Positions 36,271 to 44,209 of a stretch of DNA of 64,000 bases are shown here, one piece after another. The notes beneath the pieces are model-generated. The model made no database searches. It saw only the letters and a list, made by a program, of their open reading frames with translations, and had not been told where the DNA came from. The position numbers and the translations under genes are program-made. The first letter of the stretch is position 1, and each line of letters starts with the position of its first letter. Origin of the DNA: Actinokineospora diospyrosa (lineage in GTDB: Bacteria > Actinomycetota > Actinomycetes > Mycobacteriales > Pseudonocardiaceae); NCBI RefSeq assembly GCF_024171925.1, contig NZ_JAMTCO010000016.1, positions 62,001 through 126,000 of the forward strand, read 5' to 3'.

Positions 36271-36358
36271 ATGCTGTCTCGGGGCTTGCTGGGGCCTTGG
36301 TTCGGTGACTCCGCTGGGTGAATCTGAGCTGTGCTGTTGATGGATGCCCAGGTCGGAG

Positions 36359-36386
36359 TTATCCACAACCCGATCGGTTGTCCACA
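36359..36386 (+). promoter_or_regulatory. DnaA-box-like pair, array unit 1
   Basis: TTATCCACA at 36359-36367 and TTGTCCACA at 36378-36386, same orientation, starts 19 nt apart. Both match the DnaA-box consensus; TTGTCCACA is the preferred actinobacterial form (from memory). Confidence 0.55.
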
Positions 36387-36435
36387 GATTTCGGCTGCCC
36401 CCCTTTGTGCTGGTGAGACTGGGTAGACTGGCACT

Positions 36436-36487
36436 GGGGACGCCCCCCGTGGTGTGGTGGGGGCTGGGGCGAGCGGGGGCGGTCCCC
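36436..36487 (+). repeat. 52-nt GC hairpin, array unit 1
   Basis: Ends GGGGACGCCCCC and GGGGGCGGTCCCC pair to form a strong stem. It begins 7 nt after the TAGACT box at 36424-36429. Identical or near-identical copies lie at 36891-36942 and 37197-37248. Confidence 0.6.
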
Positions 36488-36513
36488 GAAATGAGGTTGA
36501 GTCTCCGCAGGTG

Positions 36514-36546
36514 AGGGCTGTCGCCGTCGAGGCGGTGGCCCTTTTT
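36514..36546 (+). terminator. Hairpin followed by TTTTT, array unit 2
   Basis: 12-bp stem (36514-36525 with 36531-36542, including three G-T pairs), 5-nt loop and a run of five T at 36542-36546. This is the only copy with a T-tract and looks like an intrinsic terminator. Confidence 0.55.
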
Positions 36547-36813
36547 GCCGTTTCGTGGGTCTCGTGTTGGCCCTGATGCCGGGGCGCTGCCGGGGTGAGC
36601 TTGGTCTGGGTCGTCTGCGGATGCCCGGGGCGGAGTTGCCCACACGGCGATGTTGTTTGCCGATTCCGCTGATCTCCTTGGCCGGTGGTTAGGCGCGCCG
36701 GGCCATGTGTTGAGGGCTGGCCTTCTCGCTGTTTCGGGGCTTGCGTTGGCCTTGGTCTCGTGGCACTGCTGGGTGAATCTGGCCCTAGCCGCCCTTGGAT
36801 GCCCATGTCGCAG

Positions 36814-36841
36814 TTGTCCACAACCCAATCGGTTATCCACA
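36814..36841 (+). promoter_or_regulatory. DnaA-box-like pair, array unit 3
   Basis: TTGTCCACA at 36814-36822 and TTATCCACA at 36833-36841, again 19 nt apart but with the two box types in swapped order relative to units 1 and 4. Confidence 0.55.
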
Positions 36842-36890
36842 GATTTCGGCCGACCCCCTTTGCGCTGGTGGGACCGGGTAGACTGGCACT

Positions 36891-36942
36891 GGGGACGCCC
36901 CCCGTGGTGTGGTGGGGGCTGGGGCGAGCGGGGGCGGTCCCC
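36891..36942 (+). repeat. 52-nt GC hairpin, array unit 3
   Basis: Same 52-nt element as in unit 1, 7 nt after a TAGACT box at 36879-36884. Confidence 0.6.
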
Positions 36943-36998
36943 GGAACAGTGCTGGGCTGGGCTGGGCTGGGCTGGGTCGGAGGCGAACCTCCACATGT

Positions 36999-37029
36999 GA
37001 AGGCCACTGCCGCAGGGGCGGTGGCCTTC
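36999..37029 (+). terminator. Terminator-like hairpin, array unit 4
   Basis: 13-bp stem (36999-37011 with 37017-37029) with a 5-nt loop; same arms as the unit 1 hairpin but a different loop sequence. Confidence 0.5.
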
Positions 37030-37119
37030 GTGCTGTCCGGGGTCTCCGTGTTGACCTTGGTTCCTGCGGCACCGCCGGGTGAACTTGGTGGTGGCTGCCG
37101 GTGGATGTCCAGGTCGGAG

Positions 37120-37147
37120 TTATCCACAACCCAGTCGGTTGTCCACA
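37120..37147 (+). promoter_or_regulatory. DnaA-box-like pair, array unit 4
   Basis: TTATCCACA at 37120-37128 and TTGTCCACA at 37139-37147, starts 19 nt apart, same order as unit 1. Confidence 0.55.
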
Positions 37148-37196
37148 GATTTCGGCCGACCCCCTTTGCGCTGGTCAGACTGGGTAGACTGGCACT

Positions 37197-37248
37197 GGGG
37201 ACGCCCCCCGTGGTGTGGTGGGGGCTGGGGCAGGCGGGGGCGGTCCCC
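37197..37248 (+). repeat. 52-nt GC hairpin, array unit 4
   Basis: Third copy of the 52-nt element, 7 nt after TAGACT at 37185-37190. One small difference (CAGGC for CGAGC) lies in the loop side. Confidence 0.6.
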
Positions 37249-37250
37249 GA

Positions 37251-37648
37251 ATTGGGGGCGAGTCGAGCCGGGCGTGGGCTGGGGCGAGGCTGTGGGCCGA
37301 GTGGAGTCGGCAAAGGGCAACGGGGGTTGGGGAGTGGCGGCGGGGGCTGGCGGTGAGCGTGCCGACCCGGGGCGGAGGGGTGGGGACAGGCGGAAGGCGG
37401 TGGGTGGCGGTCGAGGCGGTGTGGGTGCGGCTGGCTTGTGGAACTCGAGGGGCTGCTGGCCGCCGGGGGCTCGGCGGCGGGGCGCGGGGGGTGCGGCGGA
37501 ACGCAAGGGGCGCGGCAGTGGGGTGTGGTGGGAAGCAGAAGGGGCACGAGGGTGGGAAAGCAATGGGCGAGGGGGTGAGCGCGGTCGGGTTGTTGGCTGA
37601 GGGGGTCCGCACGCGCACTTCACCGGGGGTTTGGCAGGGTGGCGGGTG
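37251..37648. other. G-rich leader region before htrA
   Basis: About 400 nt strongly biased to G on the plus strand with many runs of four or more G; no gene seen. It could form G-quadruplexes in DNA or in a long htrA leader RNA. Confidence 0.4.
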
Positions 37649-39142
37649 ATGAACCAGAACCCTGAGCCGGGCGGTGAGCAGCGGCTCGCGCCAAGGCCGT
37701 TGGAGCGTCCGGCGGTGGATCCCGCCGCGGCGGTGGTGTTCGGGCGGCCCAGTGGGGTTGACGGGGCCTTCTCGCCGATCGGCGCGGCGCGGGTGGCCGT
37801 GGGTGAGGTGCGGTCCGCCCCGCCGACGCCGGAGGCGTTGGTCAGTGCGTTTGGGCGGCCCGCGGGGGACACGTCCCTGCTGCAGCGCCCGCCGGGTAGT
37901 CGGGAGCCGCTCGACGGGGCCGATGCGGCGTTGTGGGCGGGGGAGTCCGACCCGTGGCGCGATCCGGCTGCCGGGGCGGTGATCGGGCCGCCCGCGCTGG
38001 CCAAGGACGACGACGCGGATGCCGATGAGGACACCAAGGCCGGGCCGCTGCTCAGCCTCAGCGACGTGCTGTTCGGGCGGCGGGTCAAGCCGTTGGCGCT
38101 GGGGGTGCTCGGGCTGGTCGCGCTGCTGATCGGCGCCGCGGGTGGGTTCGTCGGGTGGCTCGTCGCGCGCGGTGGGGACGCGCTGACCAGCGATGTGACC
38201 CTCGCGCGGACCGAGGTCGGCAAGGAGCGGCCCGCCGGGTCCGTCTCCGACATCGCCAAGCGGGTGCGGCCCGCGGTGGTGTCGATCGAGGTCAAGATCG
38301 CCCAGGGCGGCGGGACCGGCTCCGGGGTGGTCATCGACGGCTCCGGCTACATCGTCACGAACTGGCACGTGGTGACCCTGGAGGGGCGCGCGGACGCCTC
38401 GGCGAAGATCACCACCGTGTTCACCGACGGGACCAGGGCCGAGGCCCAGCTCGTCGGCACCGACCCGAAGACCGACCTCGCCGTGATCAAGGTGAAGGTC
38501 ACCAACCCGACCGTGCTGCGCTTCGGCGACTCCAACGAGCTGCAGGTCGGCGACAGCGTGCTGGCCATCGGCTCGCCGCTGGGCCTCACCGACACCGTCA
38601 CCGAGGGCATCGTCAGCGCGCTGCACCGGCCGGTCGTGGCGGGCGGCGACAACGGCGAGGCGCCGATCACCTACGACGCGATCCAGACCGACGCCGCGGT
38701 GAACCAGGGCAACTCCGGTGGCCCGCTGGTGGACTCGACCGGCGCGCTGGTCGGCATCAACTCCGCGATTCGCAGCAGCGCGGGCAACACCGGCAGCGTC
38801 GGCCTCGGGTTCGCCATCCCGTCCAACGACGCCAAGCGCATCGCCGAGGCGATCATCCGCGACGGGTCGGTCAAGCACGCCGACATGGGCGCGAACGTCA
38901 AGTCGGTGTCCGCCGAGACCGCCGAGGGCGCCCAGGTGGTCAACGTCACCGACGGCGGGGCCGCGGCCAAGGCCGGGCTGGCCGAGGGCGACGTGATCCG
39001 CAAGGTGGGTGACCGGCAGGTCCGCAACGCGGCGGAGTTGACCGTGGCGGTGCGCCAGTACCAGCCTGGCCAGACCGTTCCCGTGGTGTTGGCCCGGCAG
39101 GGCCGAGAGCTGACCATTCAGGTAACCCTGCAGTCGGATTGA
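37649..39142 (+). CDS. htrA: HtrA/DegP-type serine protease, membrane-anchored
   Basis: About 497-aa trypsin-like quality-control protease acting outside the membrane on misfolded proteins. A long cytosolic Pro/Ala-rich N-terminus (about 1-145) precedes one membrane helix (about 148-172). The protease domain carries the catalytic triad His240 (TNWHVV), Asp276 (KTDLAV) and Ser356 (GNSGGP), and a C-terminal PDZ domain covers about 405-495. ATG 37649 and GTG 37646 are both possible. The position after sigE-rseA matches mycobacteria, where HtrA belongs to the SigE envelope-stress circuit. Confidence 0.93.
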   Translation: MNQNPEPGGEQRLAPRPLERPAVDPAAAVVFGRPSGVDGAFSPIGAARVAVGEVRSAPPTPEALVSAFGRPAGDTSLLQRPPGSREPLDGADAALWAGESDPWRDPAAGAVIGPPALAKDDDADADEDTKAGPLLSLSDVLFGRRVKPLALGVLGLVALLIGAAGGFVGWLVARGGDALTSDVTLARTEVGKERPAGSVSDIAKRVRPAVVSIEVKIAQGGGTGSGVVIDGSGYIVTNWHVVTLEGRADASAKITTVFTDGTRAEAQLVGTDPKTDLAVIKVKVTNPTVLRFGDSNELQVGDSVLAIGSPLGLTDTVTEGIVSALHRPVVAGGDNGEAPITYDAIQTDAAVNQGNSGGPLVDSTGALVGINSAIRSSAGNTGSVGLGFAIPSNDAKRIAEAIIRDGSVKHADMGANVKSVSAETAEGAQVVNVTDGGAAAKAGLAEGDVIRKVGDRQVRNAAELTVAVRQYQPGQTVPVVLARQGRELTIQVTLQSD

Positions 39143-39186
39143 CCGGCTACCCTGGTGGCCAGAGGCGTAGTTCGGAGGTAGCGAGG

Positions 39187-39585
39187 GTGTTCGAAAGCAT
39201 CGGCTGGGCCGAGATCCTCGTACTCGGCATCGCCGGTTTGTTCATCTTGGGTCCGGAGCGGCTGCCGGGAGCGGCGGCCTGGGTCGGGCGCAGCATGCGC
39301 AAGGTGCGCGAGTTCGCGACGGGGGCCCGCGACCAGCTCAAGGGCGAGTTGGGCACTGACTTCGACGAGCTGCGCAAACCGCTGCAGGACCTGCAGCAGT
39401 TGCGCAACTTCGACCCGAAGCAGATGGTCGCCAAGCAGCTGTTCGGTGACGACACCAACGGCACCAAGCCCAACGGGTTCGCCGCCCAACCGGCCATCCC
39501 GCCCGCGCCCCCCGCGGCGCCCAAACCCGAGCCGCCCAAGCTCAACCCCGGCGAGCGTCCGCCGATCGACCCGGACGCCACCTGA
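39187..39585 (+). CDS. tatB: Twin-arginine translocase subunit TatB
   Basis: 132-aa component of the Tat receptor complex that binds twin-arginine signal peptides with TatC. '[26 protein letters not shown]' is the standard TatB membrane helix, hinge and Pro-containing start of the amphipathic helix; the C-terminus is Pro-rich. GTG 39187 is chosen from GGAGG 9-13 nt upstream. TACCCT at 39149 could be its promoter. A strong intrinsic terminator follows. Confidence 0.93.
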   Translation: MFESIGWAEILVLGIAGLFILGPERLPGAAAWVGRSMRKVREFATGARDQLKGELGTDFDELRKPLQDLQQLRNFDPKQMVAKQLFGDDTNGTKPNGFAAQPAIPPAPPAAPKPEPPKLNPGERPPIDPDAT

Positions 39586-39590
39586 CAGGA

Positions 39591-39625
39591 AGACTCGGCG
39601 CCCCAGGGGGGCGCCGAGTCTTTTT
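39591..39625. terminator. Bidirectional intrinsic terminator between tatB and mrp
   Basis: 14-bp perfect GC-rich stem (39591-39604 with 39607-39621 region) followed by TTTTT on the plus strand. Placed between the convergent tatB and mrp stops, it can serve both. Confidence 0.85.
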
Positions 39626-39641
39626 CGTACCGGACCAGCGC

Positions 39642-40787
39642 TTACCGGCCCGCGGGTGACACCGACAGCATCCGCCCGGCGAGCCCACGGGCGCGCACCG
39701 ACAGCTTGGTCGCGATCTCGATCAGCACCTTCGCCGCGGCCGTCTCCGGCTGCGACAGGACCAGCGGGGTGCCCGCGTCGCCGCCCTCGCGCAGGCGGGG
39801 GTCCAGGGGGACCTGGCCGAGCAGCGGCACGGTCGACCCGACCGCCCGCGACAGCGACTCCGCGACGCTCTGGCCGCCGCCGGTGCCGAAGAGGTCGGCG
39901 CGGGTGCCGTCGGGGAGTTCGAACCAGGACATGTTCTCGATGACCCCGGCGACCCGCTGGCGGGTCTGCAGGGCGATCGCCCCGGCGCGCTCGGCGACCT
40001 CGGCCGCGGCCTGCTGCGGCGTGGTCACCACCAGGATCTCCGCGTTCGGGATCAGCTGGGCGACCGAGATGGCGATGTCACCGGTGCCCGGCGGCAGGTC
40101 GAGCAGCAGCACGTCCAGGTCGCCCCAGAACACGTCGGCGAGGAACTGCTGCAGCGCGCGGTGCAGCATCGGCCCGCGCCACACGACCGGGGTGTTGCCC
40201 GGGGTGAACATGCCGATCGAGATGACCTTCACGCCGTTGGCCTGCGGCGGCAGGATCATCTTCTCGACCTTGGTCGGCTTCTCCGTCGCGCCAACCATGC
40301 GCGGGATGGAGTGGCCGTAGATGTCGGCGTCGACGATGCCGACCTTCACGCCGCGGGCGGCCATGGCGACCGCGAGGTTGACCGTCACGCTCGACTTGCC
40401 GACCCCGCCCTTGCCGGAGGCGACGCAGTAGACCCTGGTCAGCGAGCCGGGCTCGGCGAACGGGATGCGCGGTTCCTCGGCGTCGCCGCGCAGGCTCTTG
40501 CGCAGGGCGGTGCGCTGCTGGTCGTTCATCACGTCCAGCTCGACCGCCACCGAGCGCACCCCGGGCAGCGCCGACACCGCGGCCGTGACGTCCTTGGTGA
40601 TCTTGTCCCGCAGCGGGCAGCCCGCCACGGTCAGGTAGATGGCGACCTCGACCCGGCCGTCCGGGTGCACCGCGATGTCCTTGACCATGCCGAGGTCGGT
40701 GATCGGCTTGTGGATCTCCGGGTCCTGCACGCCAGCCAGGGCCTTGCGGACGGCCTCGACCTCGGGAACCTGTTCGGTGGTGGTCAC
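39642..40787 (-). CDS. mrp: Iron-sulfur cluster carrier Mrp/ApbC (P-loop NTPase)
   Basis: 381-aa protein with an N-terminal MIP18/DUF59 domain ('VRKALAGVQDPEIHKPITDLGMV', about 1-95) and a C-terminal Mrp/NBP35 ATPase with deviant Walker A 'SGKGGVGKS'. Family members bind and transfer Fe-S clusters. The usual C-terminal CxxC after 'ENMS' is absent: here the segment reads 'ENMSWFELPDGTR', which I recall is also the case for mycobacterial Mrp (Rv1229c). The DUF59 Cys (AGCPL) is retained. Same genomic place as Rv1229c. Confidence 0.92.
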   Translation of the reverse strand: MTTTEQVPEVEAVRKALAGVQDPEIHKPITDLGMVKDIAVHPDGRVEVAIYLTVAGCPLRDKITKDVTAAVSALPGVRSVAVELDVMNDQQRTALRKSLRGDAEEPRIPFAEPGSLTRVYCVASGKGGVGKSSVTVNLAVAMAARGVKVGIVDADIYGHSIPRMVGATEKPTKVEKMILPPQANGVKVISIGMFTPGNTPVVWRGPMLHRALQQFLADVFWGDLDVLLLDLPPGTGDIAISVAQLIPNAEILVVTTPQQAAAEVAERAGAIALQTRQRVAGVIENMSWFELPDGTRADLFGTGGGQSVAESLSRAVGSTVPLLGQVPLDPRLREGGDAGTPLVLSQPETAAAKVLIEIATKLSVRARGLAGRMLSVSPAGR

Positions 40788-40935
40788 CGCCCCATGCTAC
40801 GGGCGGGTAGCGCGGCGGGGTGCGCGCGGATGGGCAGGACCACAGTGCGGGTACGCCGGGAATACCCGGCCACCGCGTGCGGGCGCCGCGCTGTTCCGTA
40901 CCATTATCACCCTGTTTGTGCCGCTAGGAGGAATC

Positions 40936-41388
40936 TTGACCGTGCCGGAGAGCACCGCCCGGCCCACCCGAGAAGAACTGCACGCGTGGCGCACCTTTTT
41001 GCGGGCGCACGCGCACATCACCCGGGTGCTCGAGGCCGAGTTGGTCGCCGAGCAACGCCTTTCCCTCGGGGGCTACGACGTCCTCGTCCAACTGGCGGAA
41101 GCCCCGGAACGCAAATTGCGAATGGCAGAACTCGCCGACGCGGTCTTGCTGTCCCGCTCCGGGGTGACCCGCCTGGTCGACCGGCTGGAACGGGCCGGAA
41201 TGGTCGCCAGGGAACGGGTCGCTGGCGACGGCAGGGGGGTGGTCGCCGCGCTCACCGCGCAGGGGCTCGACGTTTTGCGCACCGCGTCCAGAACGCACCT
41301 CGCTGGCGTTGTCCGGCACTTTGTCGCACGGTTGGATGACGCCCAGTTGAGTGACCTCGGCGACCTCTGCGGGAAGTTGATCGAATAG
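40936..41388 (+). CDS. MarR family transcriptional regulator
   Basis: 150-aa winged-helix regulator: dimerisation helices at both ends and a wHTH at about 60-110 ('MAELADAVLLSRSGVTRLVDRLERAGMVARER', with the DGRG wing). MarR proteins usually repress efflux or detoxification genes and respond to small phenolic or oxidative ligands. TTG 40936 lies 4 nt after AGGAGG; GTG 40942 in the same frame lies 10 nt after it and may be the true start. TACCAT at 40899 is a possible -10. Divergent from mrp; no obvious structural target gene adjacent. Confidence 0.87.
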   Translation: MTVPESTARPTREELHAWRTFLRAHAHITRVLEAELVAEQRLSLGGYDVLVQLAEAPERKLRMAELADAVLLSRSGVTRLVDRLERAGMVARERVAGDGRGVVAALTAQGLDVLRTASRTHLAGVVRHFVARLDDAQLSDLGDLCGKLIE

Positions 41389-41426
41389 CGCCCGGGTGTT
41401 GTCCCGCCGACAGCACCCTGGCGCGC

Positions 41427-41963
41427 CTAGTTGCTGACCTCGTCCCAGCGCGGGTCGTCGCGCAGCGCTTTGGCGTCCGGGCGCGATTTGTTGCGCTTGC
41501 CCTTGAGGTCGCCGCGCAGTTTGTCGAGTTCGCCGCGCAGGTAGTCGCGGGTGGCCACCTCGCCGACGGCCAACCGCAGCGCGGCGAGCTCGCGGGCGAG
41601 GAACTCGGTGTCGGCCTTGGTCTGCGCCGCGCGCGCCCGGTCCTCCTCCAGCGACACCCGGTCCCGGTCGTCCTGGCGGTTCTGCGCGAGCAGGATCAGC
41701 GGCGCGGCGTAGGCGGCCTGGGTGGAGAACGCCAGGTTCAGCAGGATGAACGGGTACGGGTCCCAGCGCAGGCCGACCGCGACCAGGTTCAGCGTGATCC
41801 AGGCGAGCACGAGCAGCGTCTGCCAGAACAGGAACTTGCCGGTGCCCAGGAACCGGGCCAGCCGCTCGGAGAAGCGGCCGAAGGCGTCCGGGTCGATGGC
41901 CAGCCGCCAGCCGCGCGGCCTGCGGGGCTGGTCCAGGCGGCGCCTGCTGATCGGCTCAGCCAC
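41427..41963 (-). CDS. DUF1003 membrane protein
   Basis: 178-aa protein of the DUF1003 family: two membrane helices (about 45-65 and 73-95, 'FWQTLLVLAWITLNLVAVGL' and 'FILLNLAFSTQAAYAAPLIL') flanked by a coiled-coil C-terminus rich in Arg/Glu. The function is unsettled; it is usually linked to the MgtE_N/CBS gene. Its GTG start overlaps the stop of that upstream gene by 8 nt, so the two are translationally coupled. Confidence 0.88.
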   Translation of the reverse strand: MAEPISRRRLDQPRRPRGWRLAIDPDAFGRFSERLARFLGTGKFLFWQTLLVLAWITLNLVAVGLRWDPYPFILLNLAFSTQAAYAAPLILLAQNRQDDRDRVSLEEDRARAAQTKADTEFLARELAALRLAVGEVATRDYLRGELDKLRGDLKGKRNKSRPDAKALRDDPRWDEVSN

Positions 41964-43230
41964 GGTCGTCCCCGTTAAGCCCGGCCGGTTCGCGTTCGCG
42001 CCAGCCCTCCGGCAGCAGGTGGTCGAGCACGTCGTCGACGGTGATGGCGCCGAGCAGGTGCTCCTCGTCGTCCACGACCGGCGCGCAGACCAGGTTGTAG
42101 GTGGCGAAGTAGCGGGTCACCTCGACCAGCGAGTCGGTCGGCCGCAGCCGGGCCAGCTCCTTGTCCACCGCCCCGGCGACCAGGTCGAACGGGGGTTCGC
42201 GCAGCAGCCGCTGGATGTGCACGCAGCCCAGGTAGCGCCCGGTCGGGGTCGCGGTCGGCGGCCTGCACACGAAGACCATGCTGGCCAGCGCCGGGGGCAG
42301 GTCCGGGTTGCGCACCCGCGCCAGCGCCTCGGAGATCGGCGCGTCCGGGGTGAGCACGATCGGTTCCGGGGTCATCAGGCCGCCCGCGGTGTCGAACGAG
42401 TACTCCAGCAGCCGCTTGACCGGCGCGGACTCCTCCGGCTCCATCAGCTCCAGCAGCCGGTTCTTGTCCAGTTCGGACAGCTCGGCGAGCAGGTCGGCCG
42501 CGTCGTCGGGGTCCATCGCCTCCAGCACGTCGGCGGCGCGCTCCTCGTCGAGGTGGGCCAGCAGCTCCTTCTGGTCCTCCTCGGGCAGCTCCTCGATGAC
42601 GTCGGCGAGCCGCTCGTCGTCGAGCGCGTCGGCCACCTCGTAGCGGCGCTTGAGCGGCAGGTCCTGCAGTGCGCTGGCCACGTCGGCGGCCCGCATGGTG
42701 TCGAACACGGCGAGCAGCTGGTCGGCCGCCTGCGGCGCGCTGGAGAGCTCGGTGATCCCGGGCGCGCGGATGTCCGACCAGGCCAGCACCGTCACCGGCC
42801 CGCGCCTGCCCAGCCGACCGGTGCGCTCGCGGATGGCCACCCGCGACAGCACCCAGTCGCGGGTGCGGGTCTGCTCCATCGCCGTGTCCACGACCTGGGC
42901 CCGCGCGCCGCTGGCCACCACGGTCACCCTGGCGTCGAGCAGCTGGCCGACCACCAGGACCTCGTTGGGCCGCTGGGTGAAGTGCCGCAGGTTGACCGAG
43001 CCGGTGGCCAGCGTCACCGCGTTCGCGTCGATCATCGCCACCCGCAGCATCGGCACGAAGATCCGCCGCCTGCTGGCCAGCTCGATCACCACGCCGAGCA
43101 CCCGCGGCGGCGACCCGTCGGTGCGCAGCCCGGCCACCAGGTCGCGGATCCGGCCGATCGACTCGCCGTCCGGTCCGAACACCGGCAGACCGAGCAACTG
43201 CGCCGCGAAGATCTTGCCCATGCCCGCCAC
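41956..43230 (-). CDS. PRC-barrel/MgtE_N/CBS-domain protein
   Basis: 424-aa soluble protein with an N-terminal PRC-barrel-like segment ('LLGLPVFGPDGESIGRIRDLV'), a central MgtE intracellular N domain (about 170-275, helical acidic repeats such as 'LPEEDQKELLAHLDEERAADVLEAM') and two C-terminal CBS motifs (about 280-410). It lacks the MgtE membrane channel, so it is not itself a Mg2+ channel; it may sense Mg2+ or nucleotides. Position and coupling to DUF1003 match the Rv1231c/Rv1232c neighbourhood by memory. Leaderless GTG 43230; ATG 43221 is an alternative. Confidence 0.85.
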   Translation of the reverse strand: MAGMGKIFAAQLLGLPVFGPDGESIGRIRDLVAGLRTDGSPPRVLGVVIELASRRRIFVPMLRVAMIDANAVTLATGSVNLRHFTQRPNEVLVVGQLLDARVTVVASGARAQVVDTAMEQTRTRDWVLSRVAIRERTGRLGRRGPVTVLAWSDIRAPGITELSSAPQAADQLLAVFDTMRAADVASALQDLPLKRRYEVADALDDERLADVIEELPEEDQKELLAHLDEERAADVLEAMDPDDAADLLAELSELDKNRLLELMEPEESAPVKRLLEYSFDTAGGLMTPEPIVLTPDAPISEALARVRNPDLPPALASMVFVCRPPTATPTGRYLGCVHIQRLLREPPFDLVAGAVDKELARLRPTDSLVEVTRYFATYNLVCAPVVDDEEHLLGAITVDDVLDHLLPEGWREREPAGLNGDDRG

Positions 43231-43236
43231 GCGGTC

Positions 43237-43242
43237 AGGCTA
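43237..43242 (-). promoter_or_regulatory. -10 box TAGCCT, leaderless MgtE_N/CBS gene
   Basis: TAGCCT on the minus strand ends 6 nt before GTG 43230; no ribosome-binding site. Confidence 0.5.
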
Positions 43243-43279
43243 GCCCGACTCGGCCGAGCTCACCGCTCGGCGTGGGCCC

Positions 43280-44209
43280 TCAGCCGATGACCTGGTCGGT
43301 GCGTTGGTAGCGCACCTCGCGCTTAGTCCGCGCCTTGCTGATCAGACCAGAACTGTGCAGCACAGAGAGGTGGTAAGAGACCGTCGCGGGTGCTAGGCCG
43401 TGCCGCTTGGCCAGGTCTGTTGTGGTGCGAGGCGCTCCGAGGTCACGCAGCAAGGCCGCGCGCGTTGGGCCTAAGAGCTTGGCCATCGCGGCCGGGTCAG
43501 CCTTCGGCGCGACCAGACCTTGGGGCGGGTAGTACAAGACGGAGTTCTCCGCCTCTTCCAGTTGTGTGTAGAACTCCGGCCACGTCAGCGCCACCGGCGT
43601 CACAGTCAGGTCGCCCGGTGTGCCTTCCCGGTTCCACGAGTTGACGATCCGCAGCGCGCTGCCGTCCCAGGTGATGTTGCTGTGCAGGGACGTGAAGAGA
43701 GCGCTGATGCCTTCCGTCGCCATGATGCGCGCTTTGGCGGATATGTCGACATCGAGGCGTTCCTTCAGGCCGGGCCAACTGTCGGCCATGGCGATGCTCC
43801 AGAACTTGGCCATCCCGTTCGCGAGTCGTGAGGCGAGCGTCCCCGCTTCGGCTGCCGCGATGACCTTGCTCGATGGGGCGGGCATCTTCGCCACCTGTTC
43901 CGCCGCGACTTCCGCTGACGTCGCTGCCATCAGCTCTAGCTGAGTGGGCCAGACGCGGTCAGGCGGAGCTATAGGCGGGATCGGTGTGATGAGGTCCGGT
44001 TTGTAGTAAGGGCCGCTAGGCAGAGTGCTTGCGACCAATCGCACGTCTGGGTCGCGCATCGCGAAGCGGGCCGCGGCACCGGGTTTGCCAAACAGGGGGT
44101 GCTGGCGCTCGTTCACGGTGTTCAAGAGCCAGGCCATCGCTTCGGCGGCGGGTGACGTCGCGAGGCGGACCCTGCTTAGCACCGCCGCGTCGAGGTGGGC
44201 TGTGATCAC
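43280..44209 (-). CDS. ArsR-type winged-helix regulator, third of three tandem paralogues
   Basis: 309 aa. The N-terminal part ('LDAAVLSRVRLATSPAAEAMAWL') resembles the DUF5937-type region found in front of ArsR helix-turn-helix domains in actinomycetes (from memory). The C-terminal 65 residues are a clear ArsR wHTH ('LAKRHGLAPATVSYHLSVLHSSGLISKAR'). No metal-binding CxC motif, so it is unlikely to be a metal sensor. The GTG overlaps the stop of the middle paralogue (GTGA). It is closest to the middle copy, over nearly the whole length. Confidence 0.82.
   Translation of the reverse strand: MITAHLDAAVLSRVRLATSPAAEAMAWLLNTVNERQHPLFGKPGAAARFAMRDPDVRLVASTLPSGPYYKPDLITPIPPIAPPDRVWPTQLELMAATSAEVAAEQVAKMPAPSSKVIAAAEAGTLASRLANGMAKFWSIAMADSWPGLKERLDVDISAKARIMATEGISALFTSLHSNITWDGSALRIVNSWNREGTPGDLTVTPVALTWPEFYTQLEEAENSVLYYPPQGLVAPKADPAAMAKLLGPTRAALLRDLGAPRTTTDLAKRHGLAPATVSYHLSVLHSSGLISKARTKREVRYQRTDQVIG

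Larger units (their letters stand above)
36233..37250. repeat. Array of four composite repeat units with DnaA-box-like pairs and hairpins
   Basis: Four related units fill most of the rseA-htrA gap: unit 1 36233-36489, unit 2 (3'-truncated, degenerate) 36503-36650, unit 3 36703-36942, unit 4 36992-37250. Full units contain, in order, a GAAGGCCACTGCC/GGCGGTGGCCTTC hairpin (lost in unit 3), a GGTGAA segment, two DnaA-box-like 9-mers starting 19 nt apart, a conserved CCCCTTTG-GCTGGT stretch, TAGACT, and a 52-nt GC hairpin GGGGACGCCCCC...GGGGGCGGTCCCC. A GGCTG pentamer run (36951-36977) lies between units 3 and 4. Open frames here only read through the repeats, so I call it noncoding. Confidence 0.85.

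Noticed and set aside
36233..37250. Array considered as an origin of replication
   Set aside because: dnaA, dnaN and an AT-rich unwinding region are missing; boxes are locked in identical repeat units rather than a varied origin arrangement.
36233..37250. Array considered as a CRISPR
   Set aside because: Units are 240-260 bp, nearly contiguous and divergent inside; there are no short regular repeats with unique spacers and no cas genes.
36359..37540. Open frames on both strands across the 36-37 kb array (WCGGGWG- or RPTPFALV-type repeats)
   Set aside because: They only translate the repeated DNA, change frame between units, and lack ribosome-binding sites; the units are conserved at DNA level including hairpins.
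39642..40787. Loss of Mrp function because the C-terminal CxxC is missing
   Set aside because: Mycobacterial Mrp also lacks it as far as I recall, so this is a lineage feature, not decay.
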